Shown one piece after another: positions 33,481-47,559 of a DNA stretch of 64,000 nucleotides. Source of the stretch: Eriocheir sinensis (lineage: Eukaryota; Arthropoda; Malacostraca; Decapoda; Varunidae). A program made the position numbers and the translations under genes. The stretch's first letter is position 1; each line of letters begins with the position of its first letter. The DNA lies in the NCBI RefSeq assembly GCF_024679095.1, contig NC_066577.1, forward strand, positions 373,255 through 437,254. The letters run 5' to 3'. Under the pieces are notes generated by a model that saw only the letters and a list, made by a program, of their open reading frames with translations, was not told the DNA's origin and did not search any database.

Positions 33481-33848
33481 TGTCGTTTCTTCGGTGTATT
33501 CTTCTTTGGTCTCCATTCTTCGGTGCTATTTTTATTTACTTTCCGTTTCTTTGTGTTGTGAAGGCTAGCTATATCGCGTTATCTCGGTGCTGTATGCTGC
33601 TCAGGATGAGTCTCCTTCACCCCAGAGAAGTCAGCAGCCCTATCCAACATACAACACCAAAGGCCTTAACGCTTACCTTGATGTTTTATTTCGTTTTTCG
33701 TTGTGTTTCTATCACTTCTTAATTCCCGATTTTTTTTAACATCGTTTCCTCGGAGTATTCTTTTTTCGTTTTATTTTTTTGTGTGTGTTTGAATCGTCGT
33801 TTCTTCAGTGTTTTTTTTCCTTTGAACCATTTCTTCAGTGTTAACGTC

Positions 33849-35345
33849 ATGGCTGCTGCTCCCTCCGTCGTCGTGGCTGCTGCTCCCTCCGTCGTCGTGG
33901 CTGCTGCTCCCTCCGTCGTCGTGGCTGCTGCTCCCTCCGTCGTCGTGGCTGCTGCTCCCTCCGTCGTCGTGTCTGCTGCTTCCTCCGTCGTCGTGGCTGC
34001 TGCTCCCTCCGTCGTCGTGGCTGCTGCTCCCTCTGTCGTCGTGGCTGCTGCTCCCTCCGTCGTCGTGGCTGCTGCTCCCTCCGTCGTCGTGGCTGCTGCT
34101 CCCTCCGTCGTCGTGGCTGCTGCTCCGTCGTCCTGGCTGCTGCTCCCTCCGTCGTCGTGTCTGCTGCTTCCTCCGTCGTCGTGGCTGCTGCTTCCTCCGT
34201 CATCGTGGCTGCTGCTCCCTCTGTCGTCGTGGCTGCTGCTCCCTCCGTCGTCGTGGCTCCTGCTCCTCCGTCGTCGTGGCTGCTGCTCCTCCGTCGTCGT
34301 AGCTGCTGCTCCTCTGTCGTCGTGGCTGCTGCTCCTCCGTCGTCGTGGCTGCTGCTCCTCCGTCGTCGTGGCTGCTGCTCCGTCGTCGTAGCTGCTGCTC
34401 CTCCGTCGTCGTGGCTGCTGCTCCTCCGTCGTCGTGGCTGCTGCTCCTCCCTCGTCGTGGCTGCTGCTCCTCCCTCGTCGTGGCTGCTGCTCTCCGTCGT
34501 CGTGGCTGCTGCTCCTCCCCGTCTGCTGCTCCTCCGTCGTCGTAGCTGCTTCTCCTCGTCGTTGCTGCTGCTCCCTCCCTCGTCGTTGCTGATGCTCCTC
34601 CGTCGTCGTGGCTGCTGCTCCTCCCTCGTCGTGGCTGCTGCTCCTCCCCGTCGTGGCTGCTGCTCCCTCCGTCGTCGTGGCTGCTGCTCCCTCCCTCGTC
34701 GTTGCTGCTGCTCCCTCCGTCGTCGTGGCTGCTGCTCCCTCCCTCGTCGTGGCTGCTGCTCCCTCCCTCGTCGTTGCTGCTGCTCCCTCCCTCGTCGTTG
34801 CTGCTGCTCCCTCCGTCGTCGTGGCTGCTGCTCCCTCCCTCGTCGTGGCTGCTGCTCCCTCCCTCGTCGTGGCTGCTGCTCCCTCCCTCGTCTGCTGCTC
34901 CCTCCGTCGTCGTAGCTGCTGCTCCCTCCCTCGTCGTTGCTGCTGCTCCCTCCCTCGTCGTTGCTGCTGCTCCCTCCGTCGTCGTGGCTGCTGCTCCCTC
35001 CCTCGTCGTGGCTGCTGCTCCCTTCATCGTCGTGGCTGCTGCTCACGACCTCGTCGTGGATGCTGCTCTCCGTCGTCGTGGCTGTTGTTCTCACTGTCGT
35101 GGCTGCTGCTCCCTCCGTCGTCGTGGCTGCTGCTCCCTCCCTCGTCTGCTGCTCCCTCCGTCGTCGTAGCTGCTGCTCCCTCCATCGTCGTAGCTGCTGC
35201 TCCCTCCCTCGTGGCTGCTGCTCCCTCCCTCGTCGTGGCTGCTGCTCCCTTCATCGTCGTGGCTGCTGCTCCCTCCCTCGTCGTGGCTTCTGCTCCCTCT
35301 GTCGTCGTGGCTGCTGCTCCCTCACCTAGTCGTGGCAGCTGCTCC
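33849..35345. repeat. 24-bp GC-rich array, left part
   Basis: About 60 units of 24 bp with GTCGTCGTGGCTGCTGCT and CCCTCC. Because 24 is a multiple of 3, every frame stays open for long stretches as 8-residue repeats (Ala/Pro/Ser/Val, Leu/Ser/Trp or Arg/Cys). A 21-bp variant lacking one CTC triplet is frequent between 34250 and 34640. I see no start context, signal or domain that would make it a gene. Confidence 0.93.
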
Positions 35346-35356
35346 CAAAGAGTTAT

Positions 35357-38300
35357 AGCACGACATTACGTGGAAATGAAACATATCGAGCTGCATTACA
35401 TGAAAAAGAAACATATCACACGACATTACATGAAAAAGAAACATATCACACGACATTACATGAAAAAGAAAACATATCACACAACATCACATGAAAAGAA
35501 AACATATCACACGACATTACATGAAAAGAAAACATATCACACGACATTATATGGAAATGAAACATATCACACGACATTACATGGAAAGAAAACATATCAC
35601 ACGACATTATATGGAAAAAAAAAACATATCACACGACATTACATGGAAAGAAAACATCAGACGACATTACATGGAAAGAAAACATATCACACGACATTAT
35701 ATGGAAAAAAGAAAACATATCACACGACATTACATGGAAAGAAAACATCACACGACATTACATGAAAAGAAAACATATCACACGACATTATATGGAAATG
35801 AAACATATCACACGACATTACATGGAAAGAAAACATATCACACGACATTACATGGAAAGAAAACATATCACACGACATTACATGGAAAGAAAACATATCA
35901 CACGACATTATATGGAAAGAAAACATATCACACGACATTACATGAAAAGAAAACATATCACACGACATTATATGGAAAGAAAACATCACACGACATTATA
36001 TGAAAATAAAACATATCACACGACATTACATGGAAAGAAAACATCACACGACATTACATGGAAAAAAAACATATCACACGACATTACATGAAAAGAAAAC
36101 ATATCACACGACATTATATGGAAAGAAAACATCACACGACATTATATGAAAAGAAAACATATCACACGACATTACATGGAAAGAAAACATATCACACGAC
36201 ATTATATGGAAAGAAAACATATCACACGACATTACATGGAAAGAAAACATATCACACGACATTATAAGGAAAGAAAACATCACACGACATTACATGAAAA
36301 GAAAACATATCACACGACATTACATGAAAAGAAAACATATCACACGATATTACATGGAAAGAAAACATCACACGACATTACATGAAAAGAAAACATATCA
36401 CACGACATTACATGAAAAGAAAACATATCACACGACATTATATGGAAAGAAAACATATCACACGACATTATATGAAAAGAAAACATATCACACGACATTA
36501 CATGAAAAGAAAACATATCACACGACATTATATGGAAAGAAAACATATCACACGACATTATATGAAAAGAAAACATATCACACGACATTATATGAAAAGA
36601 AAACATATCACACGACATTATATGGAAAGAAAACATATCACACGACATTACATGGAAAGAAAACATATCACACGACATTATATGGAAAGAAAACATATCA
36701 CACGACATTATATGAAAAGAAAACATCACACGACATTATATGGAAAGAAAACATATCACACGACATTATATGAAAATAAAACATCACACGACATTACATG
36801 GAAAGAAAACATATCACACGACATTACATGGAAAGAAAACATCACACGACATTATATGAAAAGAAAACATATCACACGACATTATATGAAAAGAAAACAT
36901 ATCACACGACATTATATGAAAAGAAAACATCACACGACATTATATGAAAAGAAAACATCACACGACATTATATGAAAAGAAAACATATCACACGACATTA
37001 TATGAAAAGAAAACATATCACACGGCATTATATGAAAAGAAAACATATCACACGACATTATATGAAAAGAAAACATCACACGACATTATATGAAAAGAAA
37101 ACATATCACACGACATTATATGAAAAGAAAACATATCACACGACATTACATGGAAAGAAAACATCACACGACATTAAATGAAAAGAAACCATATCACACG
37201 ACATAGAAAGAAAACATCACACGACATTATATGAAAAGAAAACATATCACACGACATTATATGAAAAGAAAACATCACACGACATTATATGAAAAGAAAA
37301 CATATCACACGACATTATATGAAAAGAAAACATATCACACGACATTATATGAAAAGAAAACATATCACACGACAATACATGGAAAGAAAACATCACACGA
37401 CATTATATGGAAAGAAAACATATCACACGACATTATATGAAAAGAAAACATATCACACGACATTATATGGAAAGAAAACATATCACACGACATTATATGA
37501 AAAGAAAACATATCACACGACATTATATGAAAAGAAAACATATCACACGACATTATATGGAAAGAAAACATATCACACGACATTATATGGAAAGAAAACA
37601 TATCACACGACACTACATGGAAAGAAAACATATCACACGACATTACATGGAAAGAAAACATCACACGACATTACATGGAAAAAAAAAACATATCACACGA
37701 CATTACATGAAAAGAGAACATATCACACGACATTATATGGAAAGAAAACATCACACGACATTACATGAAAAGAAAACATATCACACGACATTATATGGAA
37801 AGAAAACATCACACGACATTACATGGAAAAAAAACATATCACACGACATTACATGAAAAGAAAACATATCACACGACATTATATGGAAAGAAAACATCAC
37901 ACGACATTACATGAAAAGAAAACATATCACACGACATTATATGAAAAGAAAACATATCACACGACATTATATGGAAAGAAAACATCACACGACATTACAT
38001 GAAAAGAAAACATATCACACGACATTATATGGAAAGAAAACATCACACGACATTATATGAAAAGAAAACATATCACACGACATTACATGGAAAGAAAACA
38101 TATCACACGACATTATATGGAAAGAAAACATATCACACGACATTACATGGAAAGAAAACATATCACACGACATTATATGGAAAGAAAACATCACACGACA
38201 TTATATGAAAAGAAAACATATCACACGGCATTACATGAAAAGAAAACATATCACACGACATTATATGGAAAGAAAACATCACACGACATTATATGAAAAG

Positions 38301-40726
38301 AAAACATATCACACGACATTACATAGAAAGAAAACATATCACACGACATTATATGGAAAGAAAACATATCACACGACATTACATGAAAATAAAACATATC
38401 ACACGACATTATATGGAAAGAAAACATCACACGACATTACATGAAAAGAAAACATATCACACGACATTACATGAAAAGAAAACATATCACACGACATTAC
38501 ATGGAAAGAAAACATATCACACGACATTATATGGAAAGAAAACATATCACACGACATTATATGGAAAGAAAACATATCACACGACATTATATGAAAAGAA
38601 AACATATCACACGACATTATATGAAAAGAAAACATATCACACGACATTATATGGAAAGAAAACATATCACACGACATTACATGGAAAGAAAACATATCAC
38701 ACGACATTATATGGAAAGAAAACATATCACAAGACATTATATGAAAAGAAAACATATCACACGACATTATATGAAAAGAAAACATATCACACGACATTAT
38801 ATGGAAAGAAAACATATCACACGACATTACATGGAAAGAAAACATATCACACGACATTACATGGAAAGACAACATATCACACGACATTATATGAAAAGAA
38901 AACATATCACACGACATTACATAGAAAGAAAACATCACACGACATTATATGGAAAGAAAACATATCACACGACATTACATGGAAAGAAAACATATCACAC
39001 GACATTACATAGAAAGAAAACATCACACGACATTATATGAAAAGAAAACATATCACACGACATTACATAGAAAGAAAACATCACACGACATTATATGGAA
39101 AGAAAACATATCACACGACATTACATGGAAAGAAAACATCACACGACATTATATGAAAAGAAAACATATCACACGACATTACATGGAAAGAAAACATCAC
39201 ACGACATTATATGAAAAGAAAACATATCACACGACATTACATAGAAAGAAAACATCACACGACATTATAATGAAAAGAAAACATATCACACGACATTATA
39301 TGAAAAGAAAACATATCACACGACATTATATGAAAAGAAAACATATCACACGACATTATATGAAAAGAAAACTTCACACGACATTATATGGAAAGAAAAC
39401 ATATCACACGGCATTATATGAAAAGAAAACATATCACACGACATTACATGGAAAGAAAACATCACACGACATTATATGAAAAGAAAACATATCACACGAC
39501 ATTATATGAAAAGAAAACATATCACACGACATTACATGGAAAGAAAACATCACATGACATTATATGAAAAGAAAACATATCACACGACATTATATGGATA
39601 GAAAACATATCACACGACATTATATGGAAAGAAAACATATCACACGACATTATATGAAAAGAAAACATATCACACGACATTATATGGATAGAAAACATAT
39701 CACACGACATTATATGGAAATGAAACATATCACACGACATTATATGAAAAGAAAACATATCACACGACATTACATGAAAAGAAAACATATCACACGAAAT
39801 TATATGAAAAGAAAACATATCACACGACATTATATGGAAAGAAAACATATCACACGACATTATATGGAAAGAAAACATATCACACGACATTATATGAAAA
39901 GAAAACATATCACACGACATTATATGGAAATGAAACATATCACACGACATTATATGAAAAGAAAACATATCACACGACATTACATGAAAAGAAAACATAT
40001 CACACGACATTATATGAAAAGAAAACATATCACACGACATTATATGGAAATAAAACATATCACACGACATTATATGGAAAGAAAACATATCACACGACAT
40101 TACATGAAAAGAAAACACATCACACGACATTATATGAAAAGAAAACATATCACACGACATTACATGAAAAGAAAACATATCACACGACATTATATGGAAA
40201 GAAAACAGATCACACGACATTATATGGAAATGAAACATATCACACGACATTACATGAAAAGAAAACATATAACACGACCTTATATGGAAATGAAACATAT
40301 CAAACGACATTACATGAAGAGAAAACATATCACACGACATTATATGAAAAGAAAACATATCACACGACATTATATGGAAAGAAAACATCACACGACATTA
40401 CATGAAAAGAAAACATATCACACGACATTATATGAAAAGAAAACATATCACACGACATTACATGAAAAGAAAACATATCACACGACATTATACGGAAAGA
40501 AAACATCACACGATATTACATGAAAAGAAAACATATCACACGACATTATATGGAAATGAAACATATCACACGACATTATATGGAAATGAAACATATTAAA
40601 CGACATTATATGGAAAGAAAACATATCACACGACATTATATGAAAAGAAAACATATCACACGACATTATATGAAAAGAAAACATATCACACGACATTATA
40701 TGAAAAGAAAACATATCACACGACAT
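35357..40726. repeat. 30-bp array of about 5.4 kb
   Basis: Roughly 180 units of 30 bp with ACATATCACACGACATTA followed by YATGRAAAGAA. Two binary variants (TACATG/TATATG and GAAAAG/GGAAAG) and a 28-bp form lacking one AT dinucleotide are mixed through the array. Short open frames restart where the 28-bp form breaks the 30-bp phase. The array sits between two parts of the 24-bp GC-rich array. Confidence 0.97.
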
Positions 40727-42180
40727 ATCCCTCCCTCGTCGTGGCTGCTGCTCCCTCCCTCGTCGTGGCTGCTGCTCCCTCCCTCGTCGTGGCTGCTGCT
40801 CCCTCCCTCGTCGTGGCTGCTGCTCCCTCCCTCGTCGTGGCTGCTGCTCCCTCCCTCGTCGTGGCTGCTGCTCCCTCCTTCGTCGTGGCTGCTGCTCCCT
40901 CCGTCGTCGTGGCTGCTGCTCCCTCCTTCGTCGTGGCTGCTGCTCCCTCCGTCGTCGTGGCTGCTGTTCCCTCCCTCGTCGTGGCTGCTGCTCCCTCCCA
41001 CGTCGTGGCTGCTGCTCCCTCCGACGTCGTGGCTGCTGTTCCTCCGTCGTCGTGGCTGCTGATCCCTCCCTCGTCGTGGCTGCTGCTCCGTCCGTCGTCG
41101 TGGCTGCTGCTCCCTCCCTCGTCGTGGCTACTGTTCCCTCCCTCGTCGTGGCTGCTTCTCCCTCCGTCGTCGTGGCTGCTGCTCCCTCCCTCGTCGTGGC
41201 TGCTGCTCCCTCCGTCGTCGTGGCTGCTGCTCCTCCGTCGTCGTGGCTGCTGCTCCTCCGTCGTCGTGGCTGCTGTTCCTCCCTCGTCGTGGCTGCTGCT
41301 CCTCATCGTCGTGGCTGCTGCTCCCTCGTCGTGGCTGCTGCTCCTTCCCTCGTCGTTTCTGCTGCTCCATCCCTCGTCGTGGCTGCTGCTCCCTCCCTCG
41401 TTGTGTCTGTTGTTCCCTCCGTCGTCGTGGCTGCTGCTCCCTCCCTTGTCGTGGCTGCTGCTCCCTCCCTTGTCGTGGCTGCTGCTCCCTCCCTAGTCGT
41501 GGCTGGTGTTCCCTCCCTCCTCGTGGCTGCTGCTACCTCCCTTCTCGTGGCTGCTGCTCCCTCCCTTGTCGTGGCTGCTGCTCCCTCCCTGGTCGTGGCT
41601 GCTGCTCCCTCCCTCGTCGTGGCTGCTGCTCCCTCCCTTGTCGTGACTGCTGCTCCCTCCCTTGTCGTGGCTGCTGCTCCCTCCATCGTCGTGGCTGCTG
41701 CTCCCTCCCTTGTCGTGGCTGCTGCTCCCTCCCTTGTCGTGGGTGCTGCTCCCTCCCTCGTCGTAGCTGCTGCTCCCTCCCTTGTCGTGACTGCTGCTCC
41801 CTCACTTGTCGTGGCTGCTGCTCCCTCCCTTGTCGTGGCTGCTGCTCCCTCCCTTGTCGTGGCTGCTGATCCCTCACTCGTCGTGTTTGCTGCTCCCTCC
41901 GTCGTCGTGGTTGCTGCTCCCTCCCTCGTTGTTGCTGCTGCTCCCTCTGTCGTCGTGGCTGCTGCTCCCTCCGTCGTCGTGGCTGCTGCTCTCTCCCTTG
42001 TCGTGGCTGCTGCTCCCTCACTCGTCGTGGCTGCTGCTCCCTCCGTCGTCGTGGTTGCTGCTCCTTCCCTCGTTGTGGCTGCTGCTCCATCCGTCGTCGT
42101 GGCTACTGCTCCCTCCCTCGTCGTGGCTACTGTTCCCTCCCTCCCTCGTCGTGGCTCCTGCTCCCTCGCTCGTCGTGGCT
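40727..42180. repeat. 24-bp GC-rich array, right part
   Basis: The same 24-bp monomer as 33849-35345, here mostly with CCCTCCCTCGTCGTGG or a CTTGTCGTGG variant, about 60 units. The start at 40727 follows the last 30-bp unit without spacer. Confidence 0.93.
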
Positions 42181-42842
42181 GCTGCTCCTTCGTCTTCGTC
42201 GTCTTCTTCTTCGTCTTCTTCTTCATCTTCTTTTTCGTCGTCTTCTTCTTCGTCCTCTTCTTCGTCTCCTTCTTCGTACTCCTCTTCGTCGTCTTCTTCC
42301 TCGTCTTCTTTTTCGTAGTCTTCTTCGTCTTCTTCGTCGTGTTCTTCGTCGTCTTCTTCTTCGACTACTTCTTCGTCTTCTTCTTCTTCTTCGTCTTCTT
42401 CTTCGTCGTCTTTTTCGTCTTCTTCTTCTTCGTGTTCTTCTTCTTCTTCGTCTTCTTCATCGTCGTCTTCTTCGTCTTCTTCTTCTTCGTCTTCTTCTTC
42501 TTCGTTTTTTTCGTCTTTATCTTCTTCGTCGTCTTCTTCTTCGTCTTCTTCATCTTCTTCATCTGCTTCGTCTTCTTCTTCGTCGTCTTTTTCGTCGTCT
42601 TCTTCGTCGTCTTCTTAGTCTTCTTTGTCGTCGACTTCTTCGTCGTCTTTTTCGTCTTCGTCTTCTTCGTCGTCTTCTTCGTTTTCTTCGTCGTGTTCTT
42701 CGTTTTCTTCGTCGTCGTCTTCTTCGTCGTCTTTTTCGTCTTCGTCTTCTTCGTCCTCTTCTTCGTTTTCTTCGTCGTGTTCTTCGTTTTCTTCGTCGTC
42801 GTCTTCTTCGTTGTCTTTTTCGTCTTTTTCGTTTTTATTTTT
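42181..42842. repeat. TTC/GTC triplet array
   Basis: About 650 bp built from TTC and GTC triplets (CTTCTTCGTCGTCTTCTTC wording) without a fixed longer period. It begins directly after the 24-bp array, whose GTCGTC triplets may have seeded it. It is open in all three plus frames as Ser, Phe/Val and Leu/Arg-type runs. Confidence 0.9.
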
Positions 42843-43720
42843 TTTGCTCTGGTCGAGTTGGTTTGTATTTTTTTGTTTTATCTTTTTTTTTTTTTGCTCT
42901 GGTCGAGTTGGTTTGTATTTTTTTGTTTTATCTTTTTTTTTGCTCTGGTCGAGTTGGTTTGTATTTTTTTTGTTTTATCTTTTTTTATTTTTTTTGCTCT
43001 GGTCGAGTTGGTTTGTATTTTTTTGTTTTATCCATTTTTTTTTGGCTCTGGTCGAGTTGGTTTTTATTTTTTTTTTTATCTATTTTTTTTTTGGCTCTGG
43101 TCGAGTTGGTTTGTATTTATTTGTTTTATCTTTTTTTTTGCTCTGGTCGAGTTGGTTTGTATTTTTTTTGTTTTATCCTTTTTTTTGCTCTGGTCGAGTT
43201 GGTTTGTATTTTTTTTGTTTTATCCTTTTTTTTGCTCTGGTCGAGTTGGTTTGTATTTTTTTTGTTTTATCCTTTTTTTTGCTCTGGTTTGTATTTTTTT
43301 TTTTTTTTTTGCTCTGGTCGAGTTGGTTTGTATTTTTTTGTTTTATCTTTTTTTTTCTCTGGTCGAGTTGGTTTGTATTTTTTTGTTTTATTTTTTTTTG
43401 CTCTGGTCGAGTTGGTTTGTATTTTTTTGTTTTATCTTTTTTTTTCTCTGGTCGAGTTGGTTTGTATTTTTTTTTATCTATTTTTTTTTCCTCTGGTCGA
43501 GTTGGTTTGTATTTTTTTGTTTTATATTTTTTTTTCCTCTGGTCGAGTTGGTTTGTATTTTTTTGTTTTAGCTTTTTTTTTTTTTTTGCTCTGGACGATT
43601 TTTTTTTTTTTTTTTTTTTTTGCTCTGGTCGAGTTGGTTTGTATTTATTTGTTTTATCTTTTTTTTCTTTTTTGCTCTGGTCGAGTTTATTTTTCTTTTT
43701 ATTATTTTTTTTCTCTGGTA
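42843..43720. repeat. Array of about 46-bp units, TGCTCTGGTCGAGTTGG core
   Basis: Nineteen or so units. Each has a conserved core GCTCTGGTCGAGTTGGTTTG followed by T-rich spacer with TTTTGTTTTATC. Unit length varies from about 30 to 55 through the T runs, and two units are truncated after GCTCTGG (about 43281 and 43590). Confidence 0.92.

Positions 43721-44641
<921 letters not shown>

Positions 44642-44731
<90 letters not shown>
44642..44731. repeat. (CT)n microsatellite, 90 bp
   Basis: A pure CT tract. Confidence 0.98.
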
Positions 44732-44734
<3 letters not shown>

Positions 44735-44811
44735 CAATGTGTTACGGTCTCATTTCCAAATCCACTCACTAGATTGTGTTTTCGCCTGCGTGCGTGTGCT
44801 GCTCCGACGTT

Positions 44812-44812
<1 letters not shown>

Positions 44813-44855
<43 letters not shown>
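44813..44855. repeat. (CA)n microsatellite, 43 bp
   Basis: A pure CA tract. Confidence 0.97.
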
Positions 44856-45681
<826 letters not shown>

Positions 45682-45901
45682 ACATCGAGGAGGAAAAGTG
45701 GAGAGGAAATAAGAATAAGAAAAAAAAGGAGAATAGAAAGAGAGAAAGGAAGGAGATGGAACAAGAGAGATAACATAAGAACTGCAATGGACGTATAAAA
45801 AGAAGAGTGAAGAAGAGTGGAAGAAAAAGAGTAGAAAAGTAATAACGATAATGATCATAAAAAGGTAATACTTTGGACAGTATTGGAAGGGCTAGAGTGA
45901 A

Positions 45902-46045
45902 CAGTCGAGTGCAGCGGGGCCGCGGGAGGGGGGGAGGCAGGCAGTTAGCAAGTTCAGAAGAGCAGTCAGCGCGAAAATATCGATAGAAGATAGAAAGAGA
46001 GCAACGTGGCGGCAGAATTTAAGAGGCAACAGACTATCAGTTTGA
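45902..46045 (-). mobile_element. LINE-B internal fragment
   Basis: Matches the LINE-B copy at about 18815-18965 (GTGCAGCGGGGCCGCGGGAG, CAGTTAGCAAGTTCAGAAGA and GAAAATATCGATAGAAGATA) with few differences. It stops abruptly at 46045 where the palindrome starts. It encodes part of the C-terminal region of ORF2 (FYRYF.., LANC.PP). Confidence 0.85.
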
Positions 46046-46067
46046 GCCCCCACAGCTCTAAATCCGG

Positions 46068-46105
<38 letters not shown>

Positions 46106-46127
46106 ATTCCTTATGGATTTTTCTGAG

Positions 46128-46187
<60 letters not shown>

Positions 46188-46210
46188 GCCGGGTTTAGAG
46201 TTGTGGGGGC
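46046..46210. repeat. Palindrome with (TG)n/(CA)n arms and hAT-like ends
   Basis: The left arm GCCCCCACAGCTCTAAATCC (46046-46065 and on to 46070) pairs with the right arm ending GTTGTGGGGGC (46184-46210). The arms continue into (TG)n at 46071-46103 and (AC)n at 46131-46183, which also pair, leaving a loop of about 27 bases. The right arm begins CAGGGCCGG, the form of many hAT transposon termini, so this may be a MITE or two abutting element ends. Confidence 0.65.
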
Positions 46211-46494
46211 CCTGGGCACAGCATGTTGTGGGGGCCCAGTTTTCAGTCTGTTAAATGTATTGTGGGGTGGGCAGTGAGCGAAATTTAAGCGATTTGGTTC
46301 AGTTGAGAGGGCTAGGGGGCGTTGTATTGGAATTTTGTGAAATAATATAATAATACGTTGTATTTATATAATTTATAGCGCACACAGAGCCAGTAGAATA
46401 AATTAATTAACCCTGAAAACTAGAGGCTACTGTCAAGTGATCATGTCACCCTACCCCACCGAGTACAAATGACTAAGATCGAGCAAAACACATA
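46211..46494. other. Unassigned, possible extension of the hAT-like end
   Basis: Contains GGGCCCTGGGCACAGCATG and a second TGTGGGGGCCC. The rest is AT-rich. No coding sequence and no matching far terminus found. Confidence 0.35.
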
Positions 46495-47559
46495 AGTTTT
46501 GTGCTTCGTTTGTGAGGATTTCACAGGCGAGAAGTGGATTGGATGCTCTTTGTGTCCTGAATGATGTCATGTGGATTGTGCTCATTTGTCTGGAATTAAG
46601 CAATATACATAAAATTAACTGCATTTGCACCCCATGCCTCCATAACGCATCTCTGGCTACCAGCATTGTGGTAAAAATGGATGAATTCAACCAAGAATTA
46701 TCTAAAGATATATCTAGTATTAGGGATCGATGAGGTTGAGGCAAGGGCTGAGAAGGTGCAGGAGGAGCTGGGATCAGTTGCTGACGCGGTTCGTGCAGAC
46801 AAGGCAAATCTTAGTTGGGCTGAGGTGGCGAAGAGAGACAGGGAAGTCAGGAAGAATCTCTTGTTGTGGAAGCTTCTAACCAGGAAAAGAAGGCAACAGA
46901 TACGAAGGATGAAGTCTCCCAGGCATTGAATGGCATTCACATAACTGATTCAAGATTCACAAATGGAGGTAATATTGTCATGAACTCTGACAATGAGAAC
47001 ACAAGGGATGAGGCTGCTCAACAATTGGTGTCTTAGTACCAAGAGTGTTGGAAAATAGAAAACACAGATATTGATATGCAATGTTGAAAATGAAGAGTCC
47101 AAGGAAAAAATAAAGGAGGCCATCTTAGACCGCAATGAGTTCTTACACACAATTGAGGGTGTTGAGAATAAGATTGAGCTGTTTTTAGTAAGCCTGCAGC
47201 TGGCGGCACAATGCACTACATTCTGAGGTGTGATCCAGCTGTGAGAGAGCTGACTCACAAAAGTCATGACAAGTTGAAATTAGAATGGAGAATATAAACA
47301 GGGAGAGACAGATTCCGTGCAATTAGATGCTATCATTGTCAGAGATACGGCCATTTTGAGGTCAACTGTACTGTTAAGAGCAATGGAAACGCCCGAAAAT
47401 GTTTCAAATGCACTGACGATCACAAATCGAAGGATTGCGTTGAAGGATTGTGTGAGGTACAAGAAGCCTGAAATCAACCACTCAGTGAATGACCAGTGTT
47501 GTGTAGTACTTCAAACCGAAATTGAGAGAATTCGTAACATTACCGATCATGGCTATTAA
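46495..47559 (+). pseudogene. LINE ORF1 (gag-like) remnant with PHD-like and CCHC fingers
   Basis: Scattered over several frames in the right order: CEDFTGEKWIGCSLCPE-stop-CHVDCAHLSG (about 46509-46605), with the cysteine spacing of a PHD-like finger; MDEFNQELSKDISS and a charged segment VEARAEKVQEELGSVADAV that may be a coiled coil (about 46679-46790); WAEVAKRDREVRKNL. Later come ICNVENEESKEKIKEAI and AIRCYHCQRYGHFEVNC with KCFKCTDDHKSKDC (47319-47438), two zinc knuckles of type CX2CX4HX4C and CX2CX3HX4C. The end is INHSVNDQCCVVLQTEIE, with a stop at 47557-47559. At least five frameshifts or stops. The intact protein would bind element RNA. No ORF2 follows. Confidence 0.75.

Larger units (their letters stand above)
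27675..33790. repeat. Composite satellite B: T-rich arrays separated by six conserved blocks
   Basis: Six copies of a block of about 170 bp stand at about 27675-27850, 29333-29530, 30000-30215, 31660-31870, 32262-32470 and 33530-33745. They share GGCTAGCTATATCGCCTTA, GTGCTGTATGCTGCTCAGG and CCAGAGAAGTCAGCAACCC, and most also TAACGCTTGCCTTGAT. Between them lie T-rich arrays with related wording, TCGTTTCTTCGGTGTATTTT. Arrays are regular at 28110-28810, 30230-31260 and 32580-33480 and degenerate elsewhere. The arrays translate as Phe/Cys/Ser/Val-rich frames, which I do not accept as genes. Confidence 0.9.

Noticed and set aside
33847..35094. 415-codon Arg/Gln/Glu-rich minus-strand frame
   Set aside because: Translation of the 24-bp array, whose length is a multiple of 3. 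Other frames are equally open.
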